Source of the DNA: Nitrospira sp.
GTDB taxonomy: Bacteria; Nitrospirota; Nitrospiria; Nitrospirales; Nitrospiraceae
NCBI GenBank assembly: GCA_005116965.1
Contig: SWDG01000023.1
Coordinates: forward strand, 280,007 to 319,849
Reading direction: 5' to 3'
Length of the DNA stretch: 39,843 bases
Each line of letters starts with the position of its first letter. The stretch's first letter is position 1. The notes under the pieces were generated by a model. It was not told the origin of the DNA. It did no database searches and worked only from the letters and a program-made list of their open reading frames with translations. Positions 1 through 8,144 of the stretch are shown piece after piece. A program made the translations under genes and the position numbers.

Positions 1-2
1 AG

Positions 3-449
3 ACCATTGCATTGGCGGTGGAGGCAGCAGCGACTGGGCATCTGGTATTCGGGACGCTGCACACGGAGAACGCCGCCAAGACCGTCGACCGCATCATCGA
101 AGTCTTTCCTGCTTCAGAGCAGTCACAGATTCGCAACACCCTGTCCACCGCGCTACGCGTCGTGGTCGCACAGAATCTTTTCAAGCGAATCGATCAGAAA
201 GGACGGTGTGCCGCACTGGAGATTTTGGTCTGTACCCCGGCCGTCAGCAATCTCATCCGGGACGCCAAAACCGTCCAGATCGCCTCGCAGATGCAGACCG
301 GAAAGAACGTCGGCATGCAGACCCTGGATGACGCGATTCAGGATCTCCTCACGAAGAAATGGATCTCTCCCGAAGAGGCATACGAGAAATGTATCGACAA
401 GAATCGCTTCGCCAAGCTCCTTAAAACCCCGCCGGATGTGCTGCAGTAG
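3..449 (+). CDS. pilT: PilT-type twitching ATPase, C-terminal part
   Basis: The gene enters from the left edge, so only the last ~148 codons are present and the start lies outside the window. PilT is the hexameric cytoplasmic ATPase that powers retraction of type IV pili. The visible part begins in the conserved block TIALAVEAAATGHLVFGTLH, the His-box region of the secretion/retraction ATPase family. It continues with the AAKTVDRIIEVFP segment and the helical C-terminal domain (EILVCTPAVSNLIRDAKT, followed by the DDAIQDLL region) that is typical of PilT rather than PilB. The Walker A and most of the N-terminal PAS-like domain are not visible. PilT versus its paralogue PilU cannot be separated from this fragment. 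A long ORF in another frame over the same bases is a shadow. Confidence 0.9.
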   Translation, partial: TIALAVEAAATGHLVFGTLHTENAAKTVDRIIEVFPASEQSQIRNTLSTALRVVVAQNLFKRIDQKGRCAALEILVCTPAVSNLIRDAKTVQIASQMQTGKNVGMQTLDDAIQDLLTKKWISPEEAYEKCIDKNRFAKLLKTPPDVLQ

Positions 450-621
450 CCTCGAGCCACACCGTCATAGAGAACAATACGCGATTCGCTTACAACTAGT
501 CCGTTATGGCCTCCCAGTTAGCGTAGTGTCTAACCGAACAAGAGATGAACCTTCTTTGCCATTCGAGGTTGATGGGTCGGCACAAGAGACATTGAAACAA
601 TGGCCTGACGTCGCAAAAAAA

Positions 622-840
622 TCAGGATGCCCACTTGAGCGCCAGCTTTTTCTGGTTGATGGCACAATCCCTCAGGTACAGGTTGATAAGATGCTGATAC
701 GGCATGCCAAGCTCATCGGCCAGTCCTTTAAAATAAGATATTGTTGTGCCGTCCAATCGAATCGTAATGGGCTTCTTGAGCAATTTCCGGTAGGGATTCC
801 GAACACCCTTCATCTTCGAAAAGTCGTATTGTTCTCTCAT
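622..840 (-). CDS. brnA: BrnA-family antitoxin
   Basis: A 72-residue basic protein with a ribbon-helix-helix-like C-terminal half: KKPITIRLDGTTISYFKGLA, then a GMPYQHLINLYLRDC helix and a terminal LKWAS. This pattern is characteristic of BrnA/CopG-like antitoxins that neutralise BrnT and repress their own operon. Its ATG is 3 nt past the brnT stop, and the ribosome-binding site GAGAGG overlaps the end of brnT, so translation is probably coupled. The order toxin-then-antitoxin is usual for brnTA. The gene is transcribed on the minus strand, away from the pilT end. No truncation is evident. Confidence 0.85.
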   Translation of the reverse strand: MREQYDFSKMKGVRNPYRKLLKKPITIRLDGTTISYFKGLADELGMPYQHLINLYLRDCAINQKKLALKWAS

Positions 841-843
841 CTA

Positions 844-1128
844 TCACCTCTCATAGTTTCTGGTTTCACTTCGGGTGGCTTTCCGTGCCGAGATGATCCG
901 GATAACTCGATCACTTTCCCTGTAGCAATGACAGACAATCAGAATGCGCAGCCTGAAGCTGATACCCAGCATGAGAAAACGATCTTCGTCGCCGGAGTGA
1001 TCAGGATCGTAGAATCTGATCGCATGATCATCGAGAAACACCGTCTGTGCCTCTTCGAATGCCACGCCGTGCTTTCTTGTATTGCTGCGATTCTTTGCTT
1101 CATCCCATTCGAAGCGCAACTCATGCAT
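844..1128 (-). CDS. brnT: BrnT-family ribonuclease toxin
   Basis: A ~94-residue protein with the BrnT signature FEWDEAKNRSNTRKHGVAFEEA, followed by F-x-D and a C-terminal RVIRIISARKATRSE-NYE block. BrnT is a RelE-fold ribonuclease toxin that inhibits translation and is held inactive by BrnA. An upstream in-frame ATG at 1143 would add MYTVH, but those codons are just the translation of the palindrome at 1128-1144. I therefore prefer the ATG at 1128 (MHELRFEW), although no clear Shine-Dalgarno precedes either start. Expression is probably autoregulated through that palindrome. The pair sits between a housekeeping pilus gene and prmA/MOSC, which suggests insertion as an accessory module. Confidence 0.88.
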   Translation of the reverse strand: MHELRFEWDEAKNRSNTRKHGVAFEEAQTVFLDDHAIRFYDPDHSGDEDRFLMLGISFRLRILIVCHCYRESDRVIRIISARKATRSETRNYER

Positions 1129-1144
1129 ATGTACAGTGTACATA
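1128..1144. promoter_or_regulatory. Candidate BrnA operator upstream of brnT
   Basis: The bases form a perfect 7-bp inverted repeat with a 3-nt spacer (TATGTAC-AGT-GTACATA) exactly at the 5' end of brnT. Type II antitoxins with a ribbon-helix-helix fold, including BrnA, bind palindromes at their own promoter. The role as operator is inferred from position and symmetry. Confidence 0.6.
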
Positions 1145-1302
1145 ACTTACCACACTGTCCGAATTTCCGGGGCCCCCTCTCGCCTCTACTTGCTTCGGGT
1201 CGTCCATGAGTTCTGGCTCAAGTACTCGATCCATCATCTGCACCCTTCGTCGTTCGGGAAGCGTATCTCGGGAGCAACGGTGAGCCTCCTACGTCCAGCG
1301 CT

Positions 1303-1334
1303 TCACACTTCACGAAATACGCTTCACGATTTCA
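1303..1334. repeat. Short Nitrospira-like 'cttcacg' repeat
   Basis: The 3' flank of the MOSC gene holds CTTCACACTTCACGAAATACGCTTCACGATTTC, in which the unit CTTCACG recurs in quick succession. A related sequence in the opposite orientation (CGTGAAGCGTGAAACGTG...CGTGAAACGT) follows the fused acyltransferase gene at 8068-8099, and a third fragment lies at 8205-8222. No coding function is seen. Confidence 0.4.
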
Positions 1335-1803
1335 TTGCCACAGCATCTCCTGGCCGTACCACACCACCACGCAGCACTTTCGCGTAGACCCGGCTCCACC
1401 CTGGGTTCACTTTCTGGGACATGCGAGAGAAATCCTCATCGCGAAACCAACGTCCATTGTGGCTGCAGGGCGTCGTATAGCTCGTCACCTCCAGTTGGAC
1501 CTCCGGGCCGATGGTTAACCTGACGCCAGGACGCACCTGGTCCCATTCCAAGCCGGACAGGGTCAGATTTTCTCCGGTGGATCCTGGATCAATGGGATGA
1601 CCTTCTTCTTGTAGTTGCTCAATCCGTTCAAGCGAATACACACAGACGGCACGGTCAGGCCCGCCATGGAACTTCAGATTCCGCTGGCGATCGCCATCTA
1701 CTCCTTTGTGACTCACCGTCGCTTCCAACACGGGAAGCTTCGGAACCCCACCATCGGAGACGTTGATCTGATGTACATATGGATAGGGTGGCCTATTCAA
1801 CAT
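1324..1803 (-). CDS. MOSC-domain protein
   Basis: A 159-residue single-domain MOSC protein, the sulfur-carrier fold named after the C-terminus of molybdenum-cofactor sulfurase and related to YiiM. Diagnostic features are the start VHQINVSDGGVPKLPV, the FHGGPDRAVCVYS motif around residues 45-58, GSTGENLTLSGL near 75-86, and a conserved Cys in the TTPCSHNGRWF segment thought to carry persulfide or contact the cofactor. It overlaps the end of prmA by 7 nt (1797-1803), so the two are probably co-transcribed and translationally coupled. Substrate is unknown; stand-alone MOSC proteins take part in molybdoenzyme handling or detoxification of N-hydroxylated bases. Confidence 0.85.
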   Translation of the reverse strand: MLNRPPYPYVHQINVSDGGVPKLPVLEATVSHKGVDGDRQRNLKFHGGPDRAVCVYSLERIEQLQEEGHPIDPGSTGENLTLSGLEWDQVRPGVRLTIGPEVQLEVTSYTTPCSHNGRWFRDEDFSRMSQKVNPGWSRVYAKVLRGGVVRPGDAVAMKS

Positions 1804-2687
1804 TGTGAGATTTCTCCATCGCAGGATTCCGGCCTGAGGAATTTCATCGCCACCCAGCCTTCGTCTTCACGCCGTTCCACACACGCGAGACCAAGACTGG
1901 ACAACCGATCCATGATCTCAGCTCGTTGTTCGACCAGAATGCCGGAGACCAAGATGCTCGCCCCGCCCAGGGCAGAACAGACCAAATCATCTGCGAGGTT
2001 CAAGACCGTCTGCCGATCAAGATTGGCAAGTACCAGATCAGCAGTTGTCCGTCTCCCTTGTGGCAGATCAGCCAACGTGCCGCATAGGACTTCAATCCGA
2101 TCCGCCAAGCCATTCAGCTCCACATACTCTTTCGCACAATCGACCGCAACAGAATCAATCTCGACTCCAATGGCGGAGGCTGCGCCCAGCTTGACCGCAG
2201 CCATCGAAAGGATCGCGCTACCGGCACCCACATCCAAGACCTGCTCTCCACCGCGGATACCCTCTTGGAGCCACTCCAGCAACATGCGCGTCGTCGCATG
2301 ATGGCCGGTGCCGAAGGCTTGCTTCGGGTCCAGCACGATCTCGATGTCCCGTGGACCCAACTCAGCCGGCTCCCAGCTCGGGCGAATCACTAATCGACCG
2401 AGGCGAAGCGGTTTCACCGAACGAGTCCATGCCTCATTCCAATCCTGAGAGGGCACTCGCTGCACCGAGAGAGCGATCGCCCTGCTTGACTCCACGAGAT
2501 CTGCAAGAACTGACTGTACCGAAGCCAGCTTTTCCTCATTCCATTGGTCTTCCGCCCAATAGAGATGAACCACTCCTTCATCTTCCCAGGCGCCCTGAAC
2601 GGCAGCATCATCGAGCCTGCTCAATAACTCGCCGGCATCGAGGCGTTCCTGGATACAGATATCAACCCAGTCGTTCGGCATCGTCAT
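1797..2687 (-). CDS. prmA: Ribosomal protein L11 methyltransferase
   Basis: PrmA methylates lysines and the N-terminus of ribosomal protein L11 using S-adenosylmethionine. The 296-residue protein has the usual two-domain plan: an N-terminal L11-recognition domain with the W-x-W-TRSVKPLRLG region, and a Rossmann methyltransferase domain. Clear motifs are DPKQAFGTGHHATTRMLL just before the domain, the SAM-binding motif VLDVGAGSAILSMAAVKLGA, the acidic strand-2 end GVEID, and the catalytic-loop DLVLANLD (NxxD-type). Length is normal. Starts at 2687 (MTMP) and 2681 (MPND) are both possible. It precedes and overlaps the MOSC gene. Confidence 0.93.
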   Translation of the reverse strand: MTMPNDWVDICIQERLDAGELLSRLDDAAVQGAWEDEGVVHLYWAEDQWNEEKLASVQSVLADLVESSRAIALSVQRVPSQDWNEAWTRSVKPLRLGRLVIRPSWEPAELGPRDIEIVLDPKQAFGTGHHATTRMLLEWLQEGIRGGEQVLDVGAGSAILSMAAVKLGAASAIGVEIDSVAVDCAKEYVELNGLADRIEVLCGTLADLPQGRRTTADLVLANLDRQTVLNLADDLVCSALGGASILVSGILVEQRAEIMDRLSSLGLACVERREDEGWVAMKFLRPESCDGEISQC

Positions 2688-2779
2688 TGCTCACTCGTGA
2701 TTGGCAACACACATCGCCCGACGCCAGAGACGCATCAGGATTTGACGTCCCCCGTCCGTTCCCAGTAAGGTCGCCTGTT

Positions 2780-4612
2780 ATGACACGCTCCCGCACGGTC
2801 CAGCTCGAAACGGCGGTCCGGCGAACAGATCGCCTGATCGCTCAAGGCACCCAGGTCAGCGCGACCTTCACGCGCTGGCGACTGGCTATTTTCCTCATCG
2901 GCCTCGTCACCACCGTGACCCTCTATAAGCTCGATTGGTATCACAGCGGCAATTGGGCCCTCGGCCTCTTCTTGGCCGTCTTCATCGCCGTGGCTGCGTA
3001 TCATAACAGGGTGGAAACCGGGATTCATCGGCTTCGACAATGGAAGCAGATCAAACTGGCTCATCGTGCACGCATCGCCTTGGATTGGGCAGCCATTCCG
3101 CCAAGACCCGGCGAAGCTCCGACAGCTCACCCCTACGCCATCGACCTCGATCTCTTTGGAACTCATTCCTTGGCCCATCTCCTCGACACCACCGTCTCGG
3201 ACCATGGCCGAGAGCGCTTGCACGGCTGGTTGTTGAACCAACCCCCTCCCCCTTCACAGTGGGAAACACGGCAGTCGTTGGTGAAGGAACTGGCGCCTCG
3301 CTCTTTATTCCGGGATCGCTTGACTCTTGAGGCCAAACTGACAGGAGAGCAGGAAATCAACGGCAAGCGGCTGGCCGCTGTGCTTGAGCACCCAGTCGGT
3401 CTGCCCAACCTGAATGTGCTGCTGGTCATCCAGAGCCTCTTCGCCTGCACCACGATCGCCCTTGCATCGGCCACGTTGTTCGGCCAGCTCCCTGGGTATT
3501 GGATGTTCTCATTCGCGGCATATGCACTGATCTACTTCATGACCGATCAAGGGGAAGAGCTCCTGGAACATGCGGTCGGCCTACACCATGAAACCGAACG
3601 GCTTGCCATCGTCCTGGGCTACCTCGAGCGTCAGGCTCGGCGACAAGGCACCGCCCTCGCCTCGGTCTGTGCGAATCTGATAGGGGGAGCCAGTCCCACC
3701 CTGCATCTCAAGCAGGCCGCACGGACGCTGCATGCGATCAGCATCAAGGCCCATCCCCTTGTCCATCTGGCCGTCAACGCGTTATGCCCATGGGATCTCT
3801 GGTTCACTCGACAACTGATTCACTCCCAGCGCGAGATCAAGCATGCGCTCCCGCAGTGGTTGGACTGCCTGGCAGAAGTCGAAGCAGCATCGGCTCTGGG
3901 AACCTTTGCCTCTCTCCATCCCGATTACGCATGGCCGACACCCATCATCTCAACCGGTGAGCAGAACGGCGCAGCAGCCGTTCTGCAGGCCACTCACCTT
4001 GGCCATCCACTCCTCTCTACAACGAGTCGTATCGCAAACGATGTCGGTCTAACCGGACTCGGCTCGATCCATCTGATCACGGGCTCGAATATGTCGGGCA
4101 AGAGTACGTTCCTGCGAACGATCGGCATCAATCTCTGCCTGGCGCAAGCTGGAGGGCCGGTCTGCGCACAGTCGTTTACATGGACCTGGAGCCGCCTGGC
4201 CTGCTGCATTCGTGTCGATGATTCACTCGACGCCGGCCTTTCGTTTTTCTACGCTGAAGTCAAACGACTGAAGACCATTCTCGATGCCACCAAGGAACGT
4301 GCCGCACCACCGGTGCTGTTCCTGATCGACGAGATCTTCAAAGGCACCAACAATCGAGAGCGGCTCATCGGCAGCCGGGCCTACATCACCGCACTGTCGC
4401 AAGGACACGGCTTCGGCCTCGTGAGCACCCATGATCTGGAGCTAGCGGATCTGGAGCTAGCCGTCCCCGGCTTGATCAATGCCCACTTTCAAGAAACTGT
4501 CTCGGCCGGCGCACTGGAGTTCGATTACCGAGTCAGACCGGGCCCCTGCCCCACGACGAACGCCCTGAGGATTATGGAGCTGGAAGGATTGCCTATTCCC
4601 CCGGCTCCTTAA
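2780..4612 (+). CDS. Membrane-anchored MutS-like ATPase
   Basis: A 610-residue protein with a MutS-type ABC ATPase domain at its C-terminus but none of the N-terminal mismatch-recognition domains. Walker A is GSNMSGKST at residues 435-443. Walker B is FLIDEIFKGTN with D517/E518, followed by the GLVSTHD switch histidine. The N-terminal half has two hydrophobic pairs at about residues 34-50/57-74 and 211-232/238-255, so it is probably anchored in the membrane. Its middle resembles the MutS lever/clamp region. The open frame extends to 2351, but that part mirrors prmA on the other strand; the ATG at 2780 has an upstream TAAGG. The family occurs in many bacteria and its function is not established; a mismatch-repair role should not be assumed. 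Confidence 0.85.
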   Translation: MTRSRTVQLETAVRRTDRLIAQGTQVSATFTRWRLAIFLIGLVTTVTLYKLDWYHSGNWALGLFLAVFIAVAAYHNRVETGIHRLRQWKQIKLAHRARIALDWAAIPPRPGEAPTAHPYAIDLDLFGTHSLAHLLDTTVSDHGRERLHGWLLNQPPPPSQWETRQSLVKELAPRSLFRDRLTLEAKLTGEQEINGKRLAAVLEHPVGLPNLNVLLVIQSLFACTTIALASATLFGQLPGYWMFSFAAYALIYFMTDQGEELLEHAVGLHHETERLAIVLGYLERQARRQGTALASVCANLIGGASPTLHLKQAARTLHAISIKAHPLVHLAVNALCPWDLWFTRQLIHSQREIKHALPQWLDCLAEVEAASALGTFASLHPDYAWPTPIISTGEQNGAAAVLQATHLGHPLLSTTSRIANDVGLTGLGSIHLITGSNMSGKSTFLRTIGINLCLAQAGGPVCAQSFTWTWSRLACCIRVDDSLDAGLSFFYAEVKRLKTILDATKERAAPPVLFLIDEIFKGTNNRERLIGSRAYITALSQGHGFGLVSTHDLELADLELAVPGLINAHFQETVSAGALEFDYRVRPGPCPTTNALRIMELEGLPIPPAP

Positions 4613-4635
4613 ATCAGGCACAATACCCCTCACGG

Positions 4636-7600
4636 ATGACCACCTCAGCCGGGCCTGAACCCCAGTCTTGCTCCCATCCCCTGCGCGGCCTCCTGATCGC
4701 TCAATTCTGCGGGGCATTCAACGACAACGCCTGGAAGCTGATGGTCGCATTGCTCGCGATACGGCAAGCCACTGTCGGCCTAGCACCAGGCCCCAAGCTG
4801 GAGACCGTTGCCCAAACACAAACGGCCATGGCGTTCGTCATTTTCACGCTGCCGTTGATGCTCTTGTCTCTTGTCGGAGGCACATTGGCCGATCGCGTCA
4901 GTAAGCGGACGGTCATCATCTCGATCAAAGTGGTCGAGGTTTTTCTCATGGCCGCCGGCACTGCCGCTCTCTGGCTGAATCCAGCCGGAGGAATCTTACC
5001 CTTGATCGTCTTATGCGGCATGGGCGTGCATAGCGCACTCTTTAGCCCATCAAAGTACGGCATTCTTCCGGAATTGATTCCCCATGAACGGCTTGCTGCC
5101 GGTAACGGGTTGTTGGAGATGTGGACCTTCGCCGCGATCCTGACTGGAACCGCCGCCGGAGGCTTTCTCTTGCAACTAGCAGGAGATCAGACCTGGGTGG
5201 CCCCCTTCGCGTTAACCCTGCTGTCGGTGGTCGGTCTTATCACATCGTTTTCCATCCCCCCCGTGTTACCCGCCCGCGAAACCGGTGGCATTGATGCAAC
5301 AGTTCGCGGAGCGTGGGCGGCGATTCGGACTGAGCCGATGCTGCGGATGGCCATTCCGATGGAAATCTGTTTTTGGACGATCGCCAGTCTGTTTATGCAA
5401 AACGTGATCGTCTATGCGAAAGCCGTGCTTCTACTCTCCGACGCGATGTCAGGTTTACCGCTCACGCTCTTGTCGATCGGCATCGGCATCGGCGCCATCC
5501 TGGTCGGAAAGATTTCGCGCAACCGCGTCGAGTATGGGTTGATCCCGTTGGGCGCCATCGGCGTGTTTCTGGCCCTCTTGTTGCTCGGCCTGGTCGCCCC
5601 CCCGTTATCAGGAACATTTCTCCTATTGGGAGCCCTTGGAGTTTCTAGTGCCTTCATCTTTGTGTCGTTGAATGCCATCCTTCAATGGAAATCACCGCCA
5701 GACCGGCGCGGCGCCGTCATTTCGTTCTCCAACACCTGTGTCTTCACCGGTATCTTGCTGGGGTCACTGGCCGGTGGGTCCCTCGCTAATGTTGGTGTCT
5801 CGACGACCGGCATTTTCTTGGCTGCCGCCGCCATGACCCTGGCCGGTATCGCATGGGCCCTCTGGCTGTTGCCCGATACATTACTTCGCTTGGTGCTGAT
5901 CATCCTCACCAATACCCTGTATCGTCTCCGCATCATCGGCGAGACTCATGTACCAAAATCAGGTGGCGCACTCCTCGTCCCCAATCACGTCTCCTTTATC
6001 GACGGCTTTCTCCTAATCGCCAGCGTGGATCGCCCCGTGCGATTTGTCGTCGACGCTCAGTATGCCGACCAGCCGATCTTCAGACCCTTCATGAAAGCGC
6101 TCGGGGTCATTCCCATTTCCTCGCACGGGGGCTTGCGAGTGATCTTACGGGCGCTCCGCGATGCGGGTGCGGCCATCGACAAGGGAGAACTCGTCTGCAT
6201 TTTTCCTGAAGGCCAGATCACGCGCACCGGCACACTGTTGCCGTTTCGACGGGGCTTCGAACGGGTCGTGAAGGGACGGACGGCCCCCATCATTCCAGTC
6301 CACCTCGACCGTGTGTGGGGCAGCATCTTTAGCTTCAATCGCAGGCGCTTTCTCTGGAAGATACCGGAACATCTTCCTTATCCTGTCACCGTGTCGTTCG
6401 GCACACCGCTACCGCCAAGTACGACCACCCACGAACTGCGCGCGAAGATCCGAGCACTCGGCGAAGCGGCCTGGCAACTCCGGAAATCGCATCGCCAACC
6501 GCTCCATCGTGGATTCATCCGATCTATGCGCCGCTATCCGTTCCGCTTCGCCATGGCTGACCAGAACCGTTCAAGAGTCTCAGCCCTCCAGGCCTTGATC
6601 GGATCAATCGTTCTGGCCAGAACGCTCAGACCCTACTGGGAGGGACAAGACCAGGTGGGCGTGCTGCTGCCACCGACCGTCGCCGGTGCACTAGTGAACG
6701 TGGCTGCTCCGCTGTGTGGCAAAACCATCGTGAACTTGAATTACACCGTGGGAAAAGCAGGGCTGGAGGCAGCGGTACGTCTTGCCGGCCTACGCACGAT
6801 CGTCACCAGCCGTACGTTCATCGAGAAAGCCAAACTCGAATTACCCGACGGACCATCAGTGATCTGGCTCGAAGACGTCGCCAAGACGATTGGGACAGGC
6901 ATAAAAGTGACGGCCGCCCTGCTGGCACTCTTTGCTCCTTGCCGTCTTATCGAACGAGCCTGCGGGCAAACAACCCCACTCACGCCCGATAGTCTGGCGA
7001 CCATCATCTTCAGCAGCGGCAGCACCGGAGAGCCCAAAGGCGTCATGCTCTCCCATTTCAGCGTCGACTCCAACACTCAGGGCGCGACACAAGTGCTCCA
7101 TCTCTATCAGGACGAACGTGTTCTCGGCATTCTGCCGTTCTTCCATTCTTTCGGATACATGGTGTTTTGGTTCGTCATGTTCAACAACGCGACGATGATC
7201 TTTCACCCTTCTCCGCTCGACGTGGCGGCCATCGGCGAACTGATCAGAAAATATCGCATCACCTTCCTCGTCACAACACCGACGTTCTTACAGCTCTATT
7301 CCCGTCGTTGTACCCCTGAACAATTTAGTTCGGTACGGGTGATCCTCACCGGTGCTGAAAAACTGCAGGCGCGACTCGCCCAGGCGATCGAAGATACGTT
7401 CGGAGTCGGACCGATCGAAGGCTACGGAGTGACGGAATGCGCCCCTGTCATTGCCGTCAATTGCCCGGACTTCCGCGCAGCCGGCTATTATCAACCGGCT
7501 TCACGACGTGGAACTGTGGGTCAGCCACTTCCTGGTGTGTCGGTACAGATTGTCGATCCTGATAGTTACACGCCACTCCCGGCAGGCACACCGGGCATGT

Positions 7601-8079
7601 TGCTCGTGAAGGGACCGAATGTGATGAATGGCTATCTTGGGCGCGAAGATCTGACCGCTCAGGTCATACGGGATGGCTGGTATATTACCGGTGACATCGC
7701 CACCCTGGATGAAGAGGGATTTTTAACGATTACCGACCGGCTGTCTCGGTTTTCAAAAATCGGTGGCGAGATGGTCCCCCACGGCAAAGTCGAAGAAGCC
7801 CTGCAACAGGCTGCTGAAGCTGACACACAAGTCTTTGCCGTGACCGGTCTGCCTGATGAGAAAAAGGGAGAGCAACTCGCAGTTCTCCATACGCTGGAAG
7901 AATCCCGCATTCCCAGCGTCCTGGAAAAGCTCTCAGCCAGCGGCCTGCCTAATTTGTTCATTCCTGGAAAGCACCAGTTCGTCAAGGTTGATGCGTTACC
8001 GGTTCTTGGGACCGGCAAACTTGATTTGCGAGGCGTGAAGCGCATTGCGGCGGAGCGACTCTCTTCGCGTGAAGCGTGA
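4636..8079 (+). CDS. MFS transporter / PlsC acyltransferase / acyl-ACP synthetase fusion (LplT-Aas type)
   Basis: A 1147-residue three-domain fusion. Residues ~14-415 are a 12-helix major-facilitator transporter like LplT, beginning QFCGAFNDNAWK. Residues ~430-600 are a PlsC-type acyltransferase with the HX4D motif NHVSFIDG (H451, D456) and FPEG at 523-526. Residues ~640-1147 are an AMP-forming acyl-activating enzyme with the P-loop IIFSSGSTGEPKG (790-802), GYGVTECAPV, and a YITGD/DR region. Together these would flip lysophospholipid inward, activate a fatty acid on acyl carrier protein and reacylate the lipid, recycling lysophosphatidylethanolamine and possibly lipids left by lipoprotein acylation. 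In E. coli LplT and Aas are separate. It starts 23 nt after the MutS-like gene. Confidence 0.9.
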   Translation: MTTSAGPEPQSCSHPLRGLLIAQFCGAFNDNAWKLMVALLAIRQATVGLAPGPKLETVAQTQTAMAFVIFTLPLMLLSLVGGTLADRVSKRTVIISIKVVEVFLMAAGTAALWLNPAGGILPLIVLCGMGVHSALFSPSKYGILPELIPHERLAAGNGLLEMWTFAAILTGTAAGGFLLQLAGDQTWVAPFALTLLSVVGLITSFSIPPVLPARETGGIDATVRGAWAAIRTEPMLRMAIPMEICFWTIASLFMQNVIVYAKAVLLLSDAMSGLPLTLLSIGIGIGAILVGKISRNRVEYGLIPLGAIGVFLALLLLGLVAPPLSGTFLLLGALGVSSAFIFVSLNAILQWKSPPDRRGAVISFSNTCVFTGILLGSLAGGSLANVGVSTTGIFLAAAAMTLAGIAWALWLLPDTLLRLVLIILTNTLYRLRIIGETHVPKSGGALLVPNHVSFIDGFLLIASVDRPVRFVVDAQYADQPIFRPFMKALGVIPISSHGGLRVILRALRDAGAAIDKGELVCIFPEGQITRTGTLLPFRRGFERVVKGRTAPIIPVHLDRVWGSIFSFNRRRFLWKIPEHLPYPVTVSFGTPLPPSTTTHELRAKIRALGEAAWQLRKSHRQPLHRGFIRSMRRYPFRFAMADQNRSRVSALQALIGSIVLARTLRPYWEGQDQVGVLLPPTVAGALVNVAAPLCGKTIVNLNYTVGKAGLEAAVRLAGLRTIVTSRTFIEKAKLELPDGPSVIWLEDVAKTIGTGIKVTAALLALFAPCRLIERACGQTTPLTPDSLATIIFSSGSTGEPKGVMLSHFSVDSNTQGATQVLHLYQDERVLGILPFFHSFGYMVFWFVMFNNATMIFHPSPLDVAAIGELIRKYRITFLVTTPTFLQLYSRRCTPEQFSSVRVILTGAEKLQARLAQAIEDTFGVGPIEGYGVTECAPVIAVNCPDFRAAGYYQPASRRGTVGQPLPGVSVQIVDPDSYTPLPAGTPGMLLVKGPNVMNGYLGREDLTAQVIRDGWYITGDIATLDEEGFLTITDRLSRFSKIGGEMVPHGKVEEALQQAAEADTQVFAVTGLPDEKKGEQLAVLHTLEESRIPSVLEKLSASGLPNLFIPGKHQFVKVDALPVLGTGKLDLRGVKRIAAERLSSREA

Positions 8080-8099
8080 AACGTGCCCCGTGAAACGTA
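8068..8099 (+). repeat. Short direct 'cgtgaa(a/g)cgt' repeat
   Basis: The 3' end of the acyltransferase fusion and the following bases contain three spaced copies of CGTGAA(A/G)CGT. It matches, in reverse orientation, the sequence at 1303-1334. This looks like a dispersed short intergenic repeat of the host genome. Confidence 0.4.
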
Positions 8100-8144
8100 T
8101 CTCAGAAGAACAAGGACTCGGCTACCAGGGCAGAGCGCCGACCG

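Noticed and set aside
7-1209. 400-codon plus-strand ORF at the left edge
   Set aside because: Arg/Ser/Pro-rich, out of frame with the pilT end and antisense to brnTA; no homology pattern.
1615-2301. 228-codon plus-strand ORF
   Set aside because: It is the antisense of MOSC and prmA coding sequence and has no recognisable product.
2351-2779. N-terminal extension of the MutS-like ORF
   Set aside because: This stretch lies antisense to prmA and has low-complexity composition; ATG 2780 has a better ribosome-binding site.
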